Positions 1 to 5,768 of a stretch of 7,583 nt of DNA are shown piece by piece. The DNA lies in NCBI GenBank assembly GCA_001914705.1, contig MNDB01000076.1:1-7583 (forward strand), read 5' to 3'. Source of the stretch: Actinobacteria bacterium 13_2_20CM_68_14. GTDB lineage: Bacteria > Actinomycetota > Thermoleophilia > Gaiellales > Gaiellaceae. A program made the position numbers and the translations under genes. Each line of letters opens with the position of its first letter. The first letter of the stretch is position 1. Under the pieces are notes generated by a model. That model had not been told where the DNA came from. It was given only the letters and a program-made list of their open reading frames with translations, and made no database searches.

Positions 1-1167
1 TACGCGAACGAGTGGCTCGACCTGCTCGTTCGCTGGCTCCACGTGGTCGCTGCGATCGCCTGGATCGGCTCCTCGTTCTACTTCATCGCGCTCGACAACC
101 ACCTCCGGCCGCCCAAGGACGAAGCCGACGCCGAGGGCGGAGTCGGGGGCGAGGCCTGGGAGATCCACGGCGGCGGCTTCTACCAGGTGCAGAAGTACCG
201 GGTCGCGCCGAAGACGCTGCCCGAGCCGCTCTACTGGTTCAAGTGGGAGGCCTACACGACGTGGCTCTCCGGCTTCGCGCTGCTGATCGTCCTCTACTAC
301 TTCAACGCCAACACGTACCTGATCGACAAGTCGGTCGCCGACCTGCGCCCGTGGCAGGCGATCGCGATCAGCGTCGCCCTGCTCGTCGCAGCCTGGCTCG
401 TCTACGACGGCCTCTGCCGGGTGATCCCGAACGACGTCGCGCTCGCCGCCGTGCTGCTCGTGCTGGTGACGCTCGCGGCCTGGGGCGTCAGCCACCTGTT
501 CTCAGGCCGCGCCGAGTACATCCAGATCGGGGCGATGCTCGGGACGATGATGGCCGGCAACGTCTTCTTCGTGATCATCCCGGCCCACTGGGAGCTGATC
601 CGCGCCAAGCAAGCGGGCCGCGAACCAAGCGCCGCGGCCGGCCTCCGGGCCAAGCAGCGCTCGGTGCACAACAACTACCTGACGCTGCCGGTCGTGTTCA
701 CGATGATCAGCAACCACTTCCCGATTACCTACGGGCACTCGTACTCGTGGCTGATCCTCGTCGCGCTGCTGGTGATCGGCGCCTGGGTGCGGCACTTCTT
801 CAACCTCCGCCACACCGGCCGGACCGCGTGGTGGATCCCGGTCACGGCGGCGTTGGCGATCGCGGCCGTCGCGGTCGCGATCAGGCCGCACGGCTCCTCG
901 GGTGGGACGGCGGTCCCGTTCACGCGGGCGCAGGCGATCGTCCAGGCCCGGTGCGTCCCCTGCCATTCGGCCCACCCGACGAAGGTGGACGTCGCGCCGA
1001 TGGGGCTCGTCTTCGACACGCCGAAGCAAATCCACGCGCAGGCGAGCCTGATCGAGCAGGTCGCGGTGACGACGAAGGTGATGCCGCTCGGGAACGAGAC
1101 CGGGATGACGCAAGCCGAGCGGGACACCCTCGGCGCCTGGATCCGACAGGGCGCGAAAACGCGGTAG
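1..1167 (+). CDS. puuD: Urate hydroxylase PuuD, membrane-bound, with C-terminal cytochrome c domain (5'-truncated by window edge)
   Basis: Membrane enzyme that oxidises urate to 5-hydroxyisourate, the first step from urate to allantoin. The visible part is 388 residues. It opens in the family's first helix (RWLHVVAAIAWIGSSFYF, His at visible residue 14), so probably only about ten residues lie beyond the edge. The N-terminal urate-oxidase domain (DUF989 type) has several hydrophobic helices and the conserved stretches GNVFFVIIPAHWE and VHNNYLTLPVVFTMISNHFP. After a last helix near residues 280-297, a soluble c-type cytochrome domain carries haem site CVPCH (318-322) and a likely axial Met at 361 in KVMPLGN. 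Known PuuD proteins use this fused cytochrome to pass electrons to the respiratory chain instead of making peroxide as soluble uricase does. A GTG at 43 is an in-frame start but would cut the first helix. The stop codon TAG overlaps a -10-like box for the next gene. Confidence 0.93.
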   Translation, partial: YANEWLDLLVRWLHVVAAIAWIGSSFYFIALDNHLRPPKDEADAEGGVGGEAWEIHGGGFYQVQKYRVAPKTLPEPLYWFKWEAYTTWLSGFALLIVLYYFNANTYLIDKSVADLRPWQAIAISVALLVAAWLVYDGLCRVIPNDVALAAVLLVLVTLAAWGVSHLFSGRAEYIQIGAMLGTMMAGNVFFVIIPAHWELIRAKQAGREPSAAAGLRAKQRSVHNNYLTLPVVFTMISNHFPITYGHSYSWLILVALLVIGAWVRHFFNLRHTGRTAWWIPVTAALAIAAVAVAIRPHGSSGGTAVPFTRAQAIVQARCVPCHSAHPTKVDVAPMGLVFDTPKQIHAQASLIEQVAVTTKVMPLGNETGMTQAERDTLGAWIRQGAKTR

Positions 1168-1170
1168 GTT
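1165..1170 (+). promoter_or_regulatory. Candidate -10 box (TAGGTT) for the DUF3830 gene, overlapping the puuD stop codon
   Basis: TAGGTT fits the TANNNT consensus and ends 6 nt before the ATG at 1177. Its first three bases are the puuD stop codon. No good -35 box is evident. It could drive leaderless transcription of the downstream gene, or be chance, since that gene may simply be read through from puuD. Confidence 0.35.
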
Positions 1171-1176
1171 CCGCGG

Positions 1177-1584
1177 ATGCTCGAGATCGAGGTCGGAGGC
1201 GCGCGCTTCGAGGCGCGGTTCGAGGAGGGGGCAGCGCCGCAAACCGTCGCGGCCTTCCGTCGCCTCCTGCCGCTCGAGAGCAAGCTGATCCATGCCCGCT
1301 GGAGCGGCGAGGCCTGCTGGATCCCGTTCGGAGAGCTCGACGTCGGGATCGGGCCTGAGAACGCAACCGCCTACCCGGGGCCTGGTGAGCTGCTCCTCTA
1401 TCCGGGCGGCATCAGCGAAACGGAGATCCTCTTCCCCTACGGGCCGACGCAGTTCGCGAGCAAGGCCGGGGTACTGGCGGGAAACCACTTCGCGACGATC
1501 GGCAAGGGCGCCGAGCAGCTGCGTGAGCTAGGGCCGCTCGTGCTCTGGCAGGGCGCTCAGTCGATTCGCTTCGACGAGCGCTAG
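1177..1584 (+). CDS. DUF3830 family protein (cyclophilin-like fold)
   Basis: 135 residues, cytoplasmic, with no signal peptide or membrane segment. I recognise it as DUF3830 from LIHARWSGEACWIPFGELD, the PENATAYPGPGELLLYPGG block, SETEILFPYG and the C-terminal GNHFATIGKG...LWQGAQSI. Family members are small beta-rich proteins related in fold to cyclophilins, and no reaction is firmly known to me. The gene begins 9 bp after puuD on the same strand, so co-expression with urate oxidation is likely, and a hydantoinase/ureide-type hydrolase lies next to it on the other strand. This suggests a role with ureides or ring-opened purine intermediates, which is inference from context. ATG is chosen because MLEIEVGG begins the first strand. 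There is no Shine-Dalgarno sequence, and TAGGTT lies 6 nt upstream. The last 57 bp overlap the convergent hydrolase gene. Confidence 0.85.
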   Translation: MLEIEVGGARFEARFEEGAAPQTVAAFRRLLPLESKLIHARWSGEACWIPFGELDVGIGPENATAYPGPGELLLYPGGISETEILFPYGPTQFASKAGVLAGNHFATIGKGAEQLRELGPLVLWQGAQSIRFDER

Positions 1585-2538
1585 CGCTTCGGTCAGCACG
1601 TCGACTGCGAGCGCGATGTCTTCTGCGCTCGACAGCTCGTTAGGGGAATGGCTGGCGCCGCCATTTAGCGAACGGACGAACAGCATCGCCGTAGGCACGC
1701 CGGCGGCGGCGAGCACCATCGCATCGTGGCCTGCGCCGGAGACGAGCTCCGGCGCGCCGGGAAGCACGGCTCGGAGAGCCTCGAGAGGCGGACCGCTCAT
1801 GCCGATCGGGTCCTGACGCCAAGTCGGCTCGAAGCCGATCGCCTCGATCAGCTTCTCGAGGCCATCAGCGGTCGGAGCGCGCACGTCGACTGAGACCGTC
1901 ACCCGCTCCGGAACGACGTTCGTCGCCCCCGGCACGACCTCGAGCGCGCCGACCGTCGCGAGCCCACCGTCGCGTGCGGACTCGCGCACGTGGAGAACGA
2001 ATTTCGCAGCCTCGATGAGCGCGTCCGCGCGCTCATCGATCGGGGTCGTCCCGGCGTGCGCGGCGCGCCCCTCGAAGGTAACCGTGCCTCGCACCTGGCC
2101 GGCGATACCGGTGACGATCCCGAGCGGCTCGCCGAGAAGCTCCAGCACCGGCCCTTGCTCGATATGGACTTCGACGAAGGCGTCGGGAAGCTCCGCGAGT
2201 CGACGGCTGCCCATCGGCCCCGTCTCTTCGGCCCGGAAGGCGACCACGCCAAGCTCGGTGTCGCGAAGTCGGCCGGCGGCCTCGATCGCCACGACAACAC
2301 CGAGTGCGCCGTCGAAGCGCCCACCGTTCGGCACTGTGTCGAGATGCGAGCCACTCCAGACGCAGGCGGCGCCGCGTCGCCCGAAAAGGTTGCCGGCCTC
2401 GTCGCGGCTGACCTCGAGACCCGCTTCCTGCATCCAGCCAGCGGCGAGTTCGTGCGAAGCGTCCTCCTCCGGCGAGTACCCGGCGCGCGTGCCGCCGCCG
2501 ATCGCGTACAGCTCGTCGAGCCGTTGCTGGACGCGCGT
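1528..2538 (-). CDS. M20-family allantoate amidohydrolase / N-carbamoyl-L-amino-acid hydrolase (start codon unusual)
   Basis: Metal-dependent amidohydrolase releasing ammonia and CO2 from allantoate or a similar N-carbamoyl compound. Numbering from the ACG at 2538 gives 336 residues. Di-metal site: GSHLD (His65, Asp67), RFDGALG (Asp76), AEE (Glu104/105), HIEQGP (His125) and SHSPNE (His297). The dimerisation-domain signature GRAAHAGTTPIDER starts near 159, and GHDAM (His271) is present. Family similarity clearly extends upstream of the first ATG (2433) through VQQRLDELYAIGGGTRAG and YSPEEDASHELAAGWM, but no ATG, GTG or TTG occurs in frame there. ACG at 2536-2538, two bases after the aldehyde dehydrogenase stop, is where ATG would be expected; CTG at 2509-2511 is the other option. 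At 336 residues it is shorter than the usual ~400, mainly between EE and HIEQGP. Co-directional coupling to the upstream dehydrogenase is likely. Nearby puuD favours allantoate as substrate, but carbamoyl-amino acids cannot be excluded. Confidence 0.88.
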   Translation of the reverse strand, partial: TRVQQRLDELYAIGGGTRAGYSPEEDASHELAAGWMQEAGLEVSRDEAGNLFGRRGAACVWSGSHLDTVPNGGRFDGALGVVVAIEAAGRLRDTELGVVAFRAEETGPMGSRRLAELPDAFVEVHIEQGPVLELLGEPLGIVTGIAGQVRGTVTFEGRAAHAGTTPIDERADALIEAAKFVLHVRESARDGGLATVGALEVVPGATNVVPERVTVSVDVRAPTADGLEKLIEAIGFEPTWRQDPIGMSGPPLEALRAVLPGAPELVSGAGHDAMVLAAAGVPTAMLFVRSLNGGASHSPNELSSAEDIALAVDVLTEALALVEANRLSALPEHERP

Positions 2539-2540
2539 GG

Positions 2541-4013
2541 CTACAGCCCGAACGGGTTGAACGGCTTCGGGCTCGTCGAGACGAGGACGCTCTTCGTCTC
2601 CAGGTAGAGCTCGAGTGTGTCGAGGCCGAGCTCGCGGCCGAAGCCCGATTGCTTGTAGCCGCCGAACGGAATCCCGGGGAAAGCGGTGTAGGGCATGTTG
2701 ATACCGACAGTGCCAGCCTTGATCCGGCGGGCGAGGCGATGTCCGCGCGCGGGATCCCCAGTCCAGATCGTGGCCATCAGGCCGTACTTGACGTCGTTGG
2801 CGAGCCGCGCCGCTTCCTTCTCGTCCTCGAACGGCGTGATCGTGACGACCGGCCCGAAGATCTCCTCCTGGGCGACCGTCATGCGGTTGTCGACGTTCGC
2901 GAGGACGGTCGGCGGGTAGAAGGCGCCCTTGCCCTCGAGCGGCTCGCCGCCGGCGACGACCTCGGCGCCCTCCTCGCGGCCCTGCTCGACGAAGCCGTGC
3001 ACCTTGTCGCGGTGCTCGGGGGAGATCAGCGACCCGACCTGTGTCTCAGCCTCGAGCGGGTCGCCGACCTTCAACCGCTTGGCGGCCTCGCTGAAGCTGC
3101 TGACGAACTCGTCGTAGAGCGACGCCTCGACGAGCATGCGGGAGCGCGCCTCGCAACTCTGGCCGGCCGAATAGTAGATCGACCAGACCGAGCTCGGGAT
3201 CGCGTCCTCGAGGTTCGCGTCCGCGAAGACGATGTTGGGGCTCTTGCCGCCTAGCTCGAGCGTCAGCCGCTTGATCGTGTCCGCCCCGAGGCGCATGATC
3301 TCCGAGCCCGTCGCCGTCGACCCGGTGAACGCGATCTTGTCGACGCCCGGGTGACGAACGAGGTGGGCGCCAACTGTCGTTCCCGGTCCCGGCACGACGT
3401 TGAGGGTTCCGGGCGGGAAACCGACCTCGGCGGCGAGCTCGGCCATGCGCAGCGCCGTCAGCGGCGTCGCCGAGTCGGGTTTGAGCACGATCGTGCACCC
3501 GGCCGCCAGCGCCGGCGCCAGCTTCCAGGTCGTCATCATCAGCGGGTAGTTCCAGGGGACGATCTGGCCCGCGACGCCGACCGGCTCCTTCAGCGAATAG
3601 AAGAGCAGCGAGCCGCCGATCGGGTTCGAGCGGCCTGCGATCGACGCGATCGCCGAGGCGTAGAAGCGGAAGTTCTCGACGCCCTGTGCGAGCTCGGCCT
3701 TGACCGAGGAGATCGCCTTGCCGACGTTGCGGGCCTCGAGCTCGGCGAGCTCCTTGCGGTTCGCCTGGATCGCGTCCGCGAGCGCGTGCAGCAGGCGGGA
3801 GCGCTCGGTCGGCGGCGTCTTCCCCCAGTCTCCGGCGAGGGCGGCCTGCGCGGCTGCGACGGCGCGGTCGACGTCCTCCTCGCCGGCCGAGGCGACACGG
3901 GCGAGCGGCTCGCCGGTCGCAGGCTCACTCAGCTCGCGGATCTCGCCCGATGCCGGCTCGGTGCTCTCTCCGTTGATGAAGAGCCCGTACTCGCGCTCGG
4001 TCGCGACAGCCAT
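2541..4013 (-). CDS. NAD(P)+-dependent aldehyde dehydrogenase, betaine/aminobutyraldehyde-like
   Basis: Full-length soluble aldehyde dehydrogenase (490 residues), oxidising an aldehyde to the acid with NAD(P)+. Catalytic features are in place: PWNYP with Asn155, the nucleotide-binding FTGSTATGSEI (229-239), ELGGKSPN with general base Glu253, GQSC with nucleophile Cys287, and EEIFGP with Glu384. The overall pattern resembles betaine-aldehyde and gamma-aminobutyraldehyde dehydrogenases, but the substrate cannot be read from sequence. It ends 2 bp before the likely hydrolase start, so the two are probably one transcript. The dehydrogenase may handle a small aldehyde from ureide or amine breakdown; that is inference. 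The start is ATG (MAVATEREYGLFINGE), which fits the family N-terminus. No Shine-Dalgarno sequence is seen; a TATCGT box ends 8 nt upstream. Confidence 0.93.
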   Translation of the reverse strand: MAVATEREYGLFINGESTEPASGEIRELSEPATGEPLARVASAGEEDVDRAVAAAQAALAGDWGKTPPTERSRLLHALADAIQANRKELAELEARNVGKAISSVKAELAQGVENFRFYASAIASIAGRSNPIGGSLLFYSLKEPVGVAGQIVPWNYPLMMTTWKLAPALAAGCTIVLKPDSATPLTALRMAELAAEVGFPPGTLNVVPGPGTTVGAHLVRHPGVDKIAFTGSTATGSEIMRLGADTIKRLTLELGGKSPNIVFADANLEDAIPSSVWSIYYSAGQSCEARSRMLVEASLYDEFVSSFSEAAKRLKVGDPLEAETQVGSLISPEHRDKVHGFVEQGREEGAEVVAGGEPLEGKGAFYPPTVLANVDNRMTVAQEEIFGPVVTITPFEDEKEAARLANDVKYGLMATIWTGDPARGHRLARRIKAGTVGINMPYTAFPGIPFGGYKQSGFGRELGLDTLELYLETKSVLVSTSPKPFNPFGL

Positions 4014-4021
4014 CGGCGCGG

Positions 4022-4027
4022 ACGATA
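4022..4027 (-). promoter_or_regulatory. Candidate -10 box (TATCGT) for the aldehyde dehydrogenase
   Basis: On the - strand the sequence reads TATCGT, then CCGCGCCG (8 nt), then ATG. With a start site about 7 nt after the box, the mRNA would be leaderless or nearly so. A convincing -35 hexamer is not visible. The 90-bp gap (4014-4103) is shared with the divergent small gene. It also holds a short inverted repeat, ctggg (4065-4069) with cccag (4080-4084). Confidence 0.45.
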
Positions 4028-4088
4028 TCGGCTGGCACTCCAGAGGGGACGGGCGGGCCGGCGACTGGGTTTTTCCGGGCCCAGCAGC

Positions 4089-4095
4089 GGGAAGG
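4089..4095 (+). promoter_or_regulatory. Ribosome binding site (GGGAAGG) of the 82-residue gene
   Basis: A purine-rich GGGAAGG lies 8 nt before the ATG at 4104. It is the only clear Shine-Dalgarno-like site in the window and supports that ATG against longer in-frame starts that would run back through the aldehyde dehydrogenase gene. Confidence 0.5.
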
Positions 4096-4103
4096 CAAGC
4101 ATC

Positions 4104-4352
4104 ATGGCCGAGAACGTCCAGGTCGAAGCCGCACGAATTCCCGACCGCGACCGGCTCCTGCAGGAGCTACGCGACGCCGGGCTCGACGCGCGCCCGGTCG
4201 ACGAGGTGTCGATCGAGGTTCCCTGCGGTGACGCCGAGCAGGCGGCGGACAAGCTGCTCGCGCTCGCCGAAGACGCGATCATGAGCATCGGCGCCCCGTT
4301 CGTGCCGATCAAGCACGAGGGCGTGATCTACATCCGGCCGCCACTCTCGTAG
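4104..4352 (+). CDS. Small conserved-looking protein of unknown function (82 residues)
   Basis: I do not recognise a family. The product is 82 residues, acidic and soluble, with no signal peptide, membrane helix or cysteine cluster (one Cys, in VPCGD). It looks like a compact alpha/beta fold. An N-terminal helix (DRDRLLQELRDAGL) is followed by a strand (EVSIEVPCGD), a second helix (AEQAADKLLALAEDAIMSI) and a C-terminal strand segment (GAPFVPIKHEGVIYIRPP). The ATG has a GGGAAGG site 8 nt upstream. The reading frame stays open far upstream, but that part is antisense to the aldehyde dehydrogenase and is rejected. It stands alone between divergent and convergent neighbours. That it is a real gene is inferred from its balanced composition, ribosome site and clean placement. 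Confidence 0.72.
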   Translation: MAENVQVEAARIPDRDRLLQELRDAGLDARPVDEVSIEVPCGDAEQAADKLLALAEDAIMSIGAPFVPIKHEGVIYIRPPLS

Positions 4353-4406
4353 CCGCCGGTTTGCGGTCGCAGCCAAAGTTCGCGCGCCCGTCTCTCCTTA
4401 AATGTT

Positions 4407-4474
4407 CACGCGCGCGTCCCACTGGGGGTGTGCGAGCACCCCTACCGAAACGCTAGCGAGGCAAACCGCGCGTG
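4407..4474. other. Nested inverted repeats in the convergent spacer, possible two-way terminator
   Basis: Outer arms cacgcgcg (4407-4414) and cgcgcgtg (4467-4474) are perfect 8-bp complements. Inside is a hairpin, ggggtg (4425-4430) with cacccc (4437-4442) around a 6-nt loop, plus the 8-bp palindrome cgctagcg (4451-4458). It lies between the 3' ends of the 82-residue gene and the thiolase. There is no T-run on either strand, so it is not a classical intrinsic terminator. The rest of the 148-bp gap shows nothing else I can name. Confidence 0.35.
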
Positions 4475-4500
4475 TCTGTGCCGGGCTTGCGCCGATTTCG

Positions 4501-5679
4501 TCACGGCGCCGGACGTTCGAAGAGCGCCGCCTGCCCCTGGCCGACGCCAACACACATCGTCGCCAGCCCGTAGCGCCCGCCACGGCGGCGCAGCTCGTGC
4601 AGCAACGTCACGACGAGGCGTGCGCCCGTCATCCCGAGCGGGTGACCGAGCGCGATTGCGCCACCGTTGACGTTCACCTTTTCGGGATCCAGGCCCAGCT
4701 CGCGGATCACCACGAGACTCTGCGAGGCGAAGGCCTCGTTCAGCTCGACGAGGTCGAGCTCCGAGATCTCCACGCCGCCGCGCGCTAGCGCCTTGCGCAC
4801 CGCCGGGATCGGCCCGATCCCCATCACGCGCGGGTCGACACCGGCAACCCCAGCGCTCAAGAACGACCCGAGCGGCTGCGCGCCGAGCGCCTTCGCTTTC
4901 TCCTCCGAGGCGATCACGACCGCCGCGGCGCCGTCGTTGATCCCGGCCGCGTTGCCGGCCGTAACCGTGCCGTCCTTGCGAAAGGCGGGCTTCAGCGCGG
5001 CCAGCTTCGACTCGGTCGTGTCCGGCCGCGGATGCTCGTCGCGCTCGGCCTCGCCGACCGGGGCGAGCTCGTCCGCGAAACGCCCCGCCTCGTGCGCCGC
5101 GGCCCAGCGCTGCTGCGACTGCAAGCCGAAAGCATCCTGCTCCTCGCGCGAGACCCCGTAGCGCTCTGCCACGTTCTCACCGGTCTCGCCCATCGACTCG
5201 AGCGGGAACAGCTCCTCCAGGCGCGGGTTCGGGAAGCGCCACCCGAGCGTCGTGTCATAGACCGTTCGGTCGCCGCGGGGAAACCCGTGCTCCGGCTTGC
5301 CGAAGACGAAGGGCGCGCGGCTCATCGACTCGACTCCGCCAGCAACGTAGAGGTCGCCTTCACCGGCGGCGACGGCATGACACGCCGAAACGATCGCGGA
5401 GAGGCCCGAGGCGCAAAGCCTGTTGACGGTCACTCCCGGAACCGAATCCGGCAGCCCCGCCAGCAGCAGGGCCATGCGGGCGACGTTCCGATTGTCCTCG
5501 CCGGCCTGGTTCGCGCAGCCGAAGTAGACGTCTTCGATCTCGGCGCCGTCGACGCCGGCCCGCTCGACGGCCTCGCGGATCACGAGCGCCGCCAAATCGT
5601 CCGGCCGCTCGCCCGAGAGGACGCCGCCGTAGCGCCCGACCGGCGTGCGGACGCCGCTCAGAATCACCGCTTTGCTCAC
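4501..5679 (-). CDS. Thiolase (acetyl-CoA acyltransferase), PcaF/PaaJ-like
   Basis: Complete 392-residue cytoplasmic thiolase that cleaves 3-oxoacyl-CoA with CoA to acetyl-CoA plus a shortened acyl-CoA, or runs the reverse condensation. Catalytic residues are present: nucleophile Cys89 in VNRLCASG, His346 in GHPLGMTGARL, and Cys376 in CVGVGQG. The GGVESMSRAPFV block (114-125) and NEAFASQ (314-320) are typical. The segment YDTTLGWRFPNP, with ENVAERYGVSREEQDAF after it, resembles 3-oxoadipyl-CoA thiolases of aromatic catabolism (PcaF/PaaJ) more than plain acetoacetyl-CoA thiolases. No other aromatic or phenylacetate genes are in view, so general beta-oxidation is equally open. The start is GTG (MSKAVILSGVRTP), where the family begins. 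TAGCCT lies 7 nt upstream, with no Shine-Dalgarno sequence. Confidence 0.93.
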   Translation of the reverse strand: MSKAVILSGVRTPVGRYGGVLSGERPDDLAALVIREAVERAGVDGAEIEDVYFGCANQAGEDNRNVARMALLLAGLPDSVPGVTVNRLCASGLSAIVSACHAVAAGEGDLYVAGGVESMSRAPFVFGKPEHGFPRGDRTVYDTTLGWRFPNPRLEELFPLESMGETGENVAERYGVSREEQDAFGLQSQQRWAAAHEAGRFADELAPVGEAERDEHPRPDTTESKLAALKPAFRKDGTVTAGNAAGINDGAAAVVIASEEKAKALGAQPLGSFLSAGVAGVDPRVMGIGPIPAVRKALARGGVEISELDLVELNEAFASQSLVVIRELGLDPEKVNVNGGAIALGHPLGMTGARLVVTLLHELRRRGGRYGLATMCVGVGQGQAALFERPAP

Positions 5680-5686
5680 GAGCCCG

Positions 5687-5692
5687 AGGCTA
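5687..5692 (-). promoter_or_regulatory. Candidate -10 box (TAGCCT) for the thiolase
   Basis: The - strand reads TAGCCT, CGGGCTC, GTG: a 7-nt gap between box and start codon, as expected if transcription starts at the GTG. The same hexamer at the same distance precedes mqnD. No clear -35 box is seen. Confidence 0.5.
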
Positions 5693-5710
5693 GCTCACGG
5701 GCGCGTAGTG

Positions 5711-5732
5711 CCTGTCCGCGCAGCGGACCAGG
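5711..5732. other. Hairpin between mqnD and the thiolase gene
   Basis: gtccgc (5714-5719) and gcggac (5723-5728) pair perfectly around a 3-nt loop. Allowing one bulge at 5729, cct (5711-5713) pairs with agg (5730-5732). It lies downstream of the mqnD stop on the - strand and could end that transcript. It has no T-run after it, so intrinsic termination is doubtful. Confidence 0.35.
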
Positions 5733-5753
5733 GGAGGGGTTTGGGGAACCGGG
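5731..5753 (+). other. G-quadruplex motif
   Basis: Four G-runs on the + strand (5731-5734, 5736-5739, 5743-5746, 5751-5753) with loops A, TTT and AACC fit the G3+N1-7 rule. Both flanking genes are on the - strand, so the G-rich strand is their template and the RNA would be C-rich. Whether it folds cannot be told from sequence. Confidence 0.4.
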
Positions 5754-5768
5754 AGGTTCGCCAAGGAG

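Noticed and set aside
12..1358. 448-residue open frame on the + strand across puuD
   Set aside because: Arg/Ala/Pro-rich low-complexity translation typical of a shadow frame in GC-rich DNA; puuD in another frame has clear family motifs.
502..1488. 328-residue open frame on the - strand opposite puuD and the DUF3830 gene
   Set aside because: Composition dominated by Arg, Asp and Glu with no recognisable motif; it lies antisense to two well-supported genes.
2541..2722. Possible -1 frameshift fusion of the aldehyde dehydrogenase to the hydrolase
   Set aside because: The hydrolase frame is open through the dehydrogenase 3' end, but there is no slippery heptamer before the TAG, and both proteins look complete on their own; an ACG start or base error is simpler.
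3351..4103. Upstream extension of the 82-residue gene to an in-frame start at 3351
   Set aside because: The extension is antisense to the aldehyde dehydrogenase, Arg-rich and motif-free; a ribosome site directly precedes the ATG at 4104.
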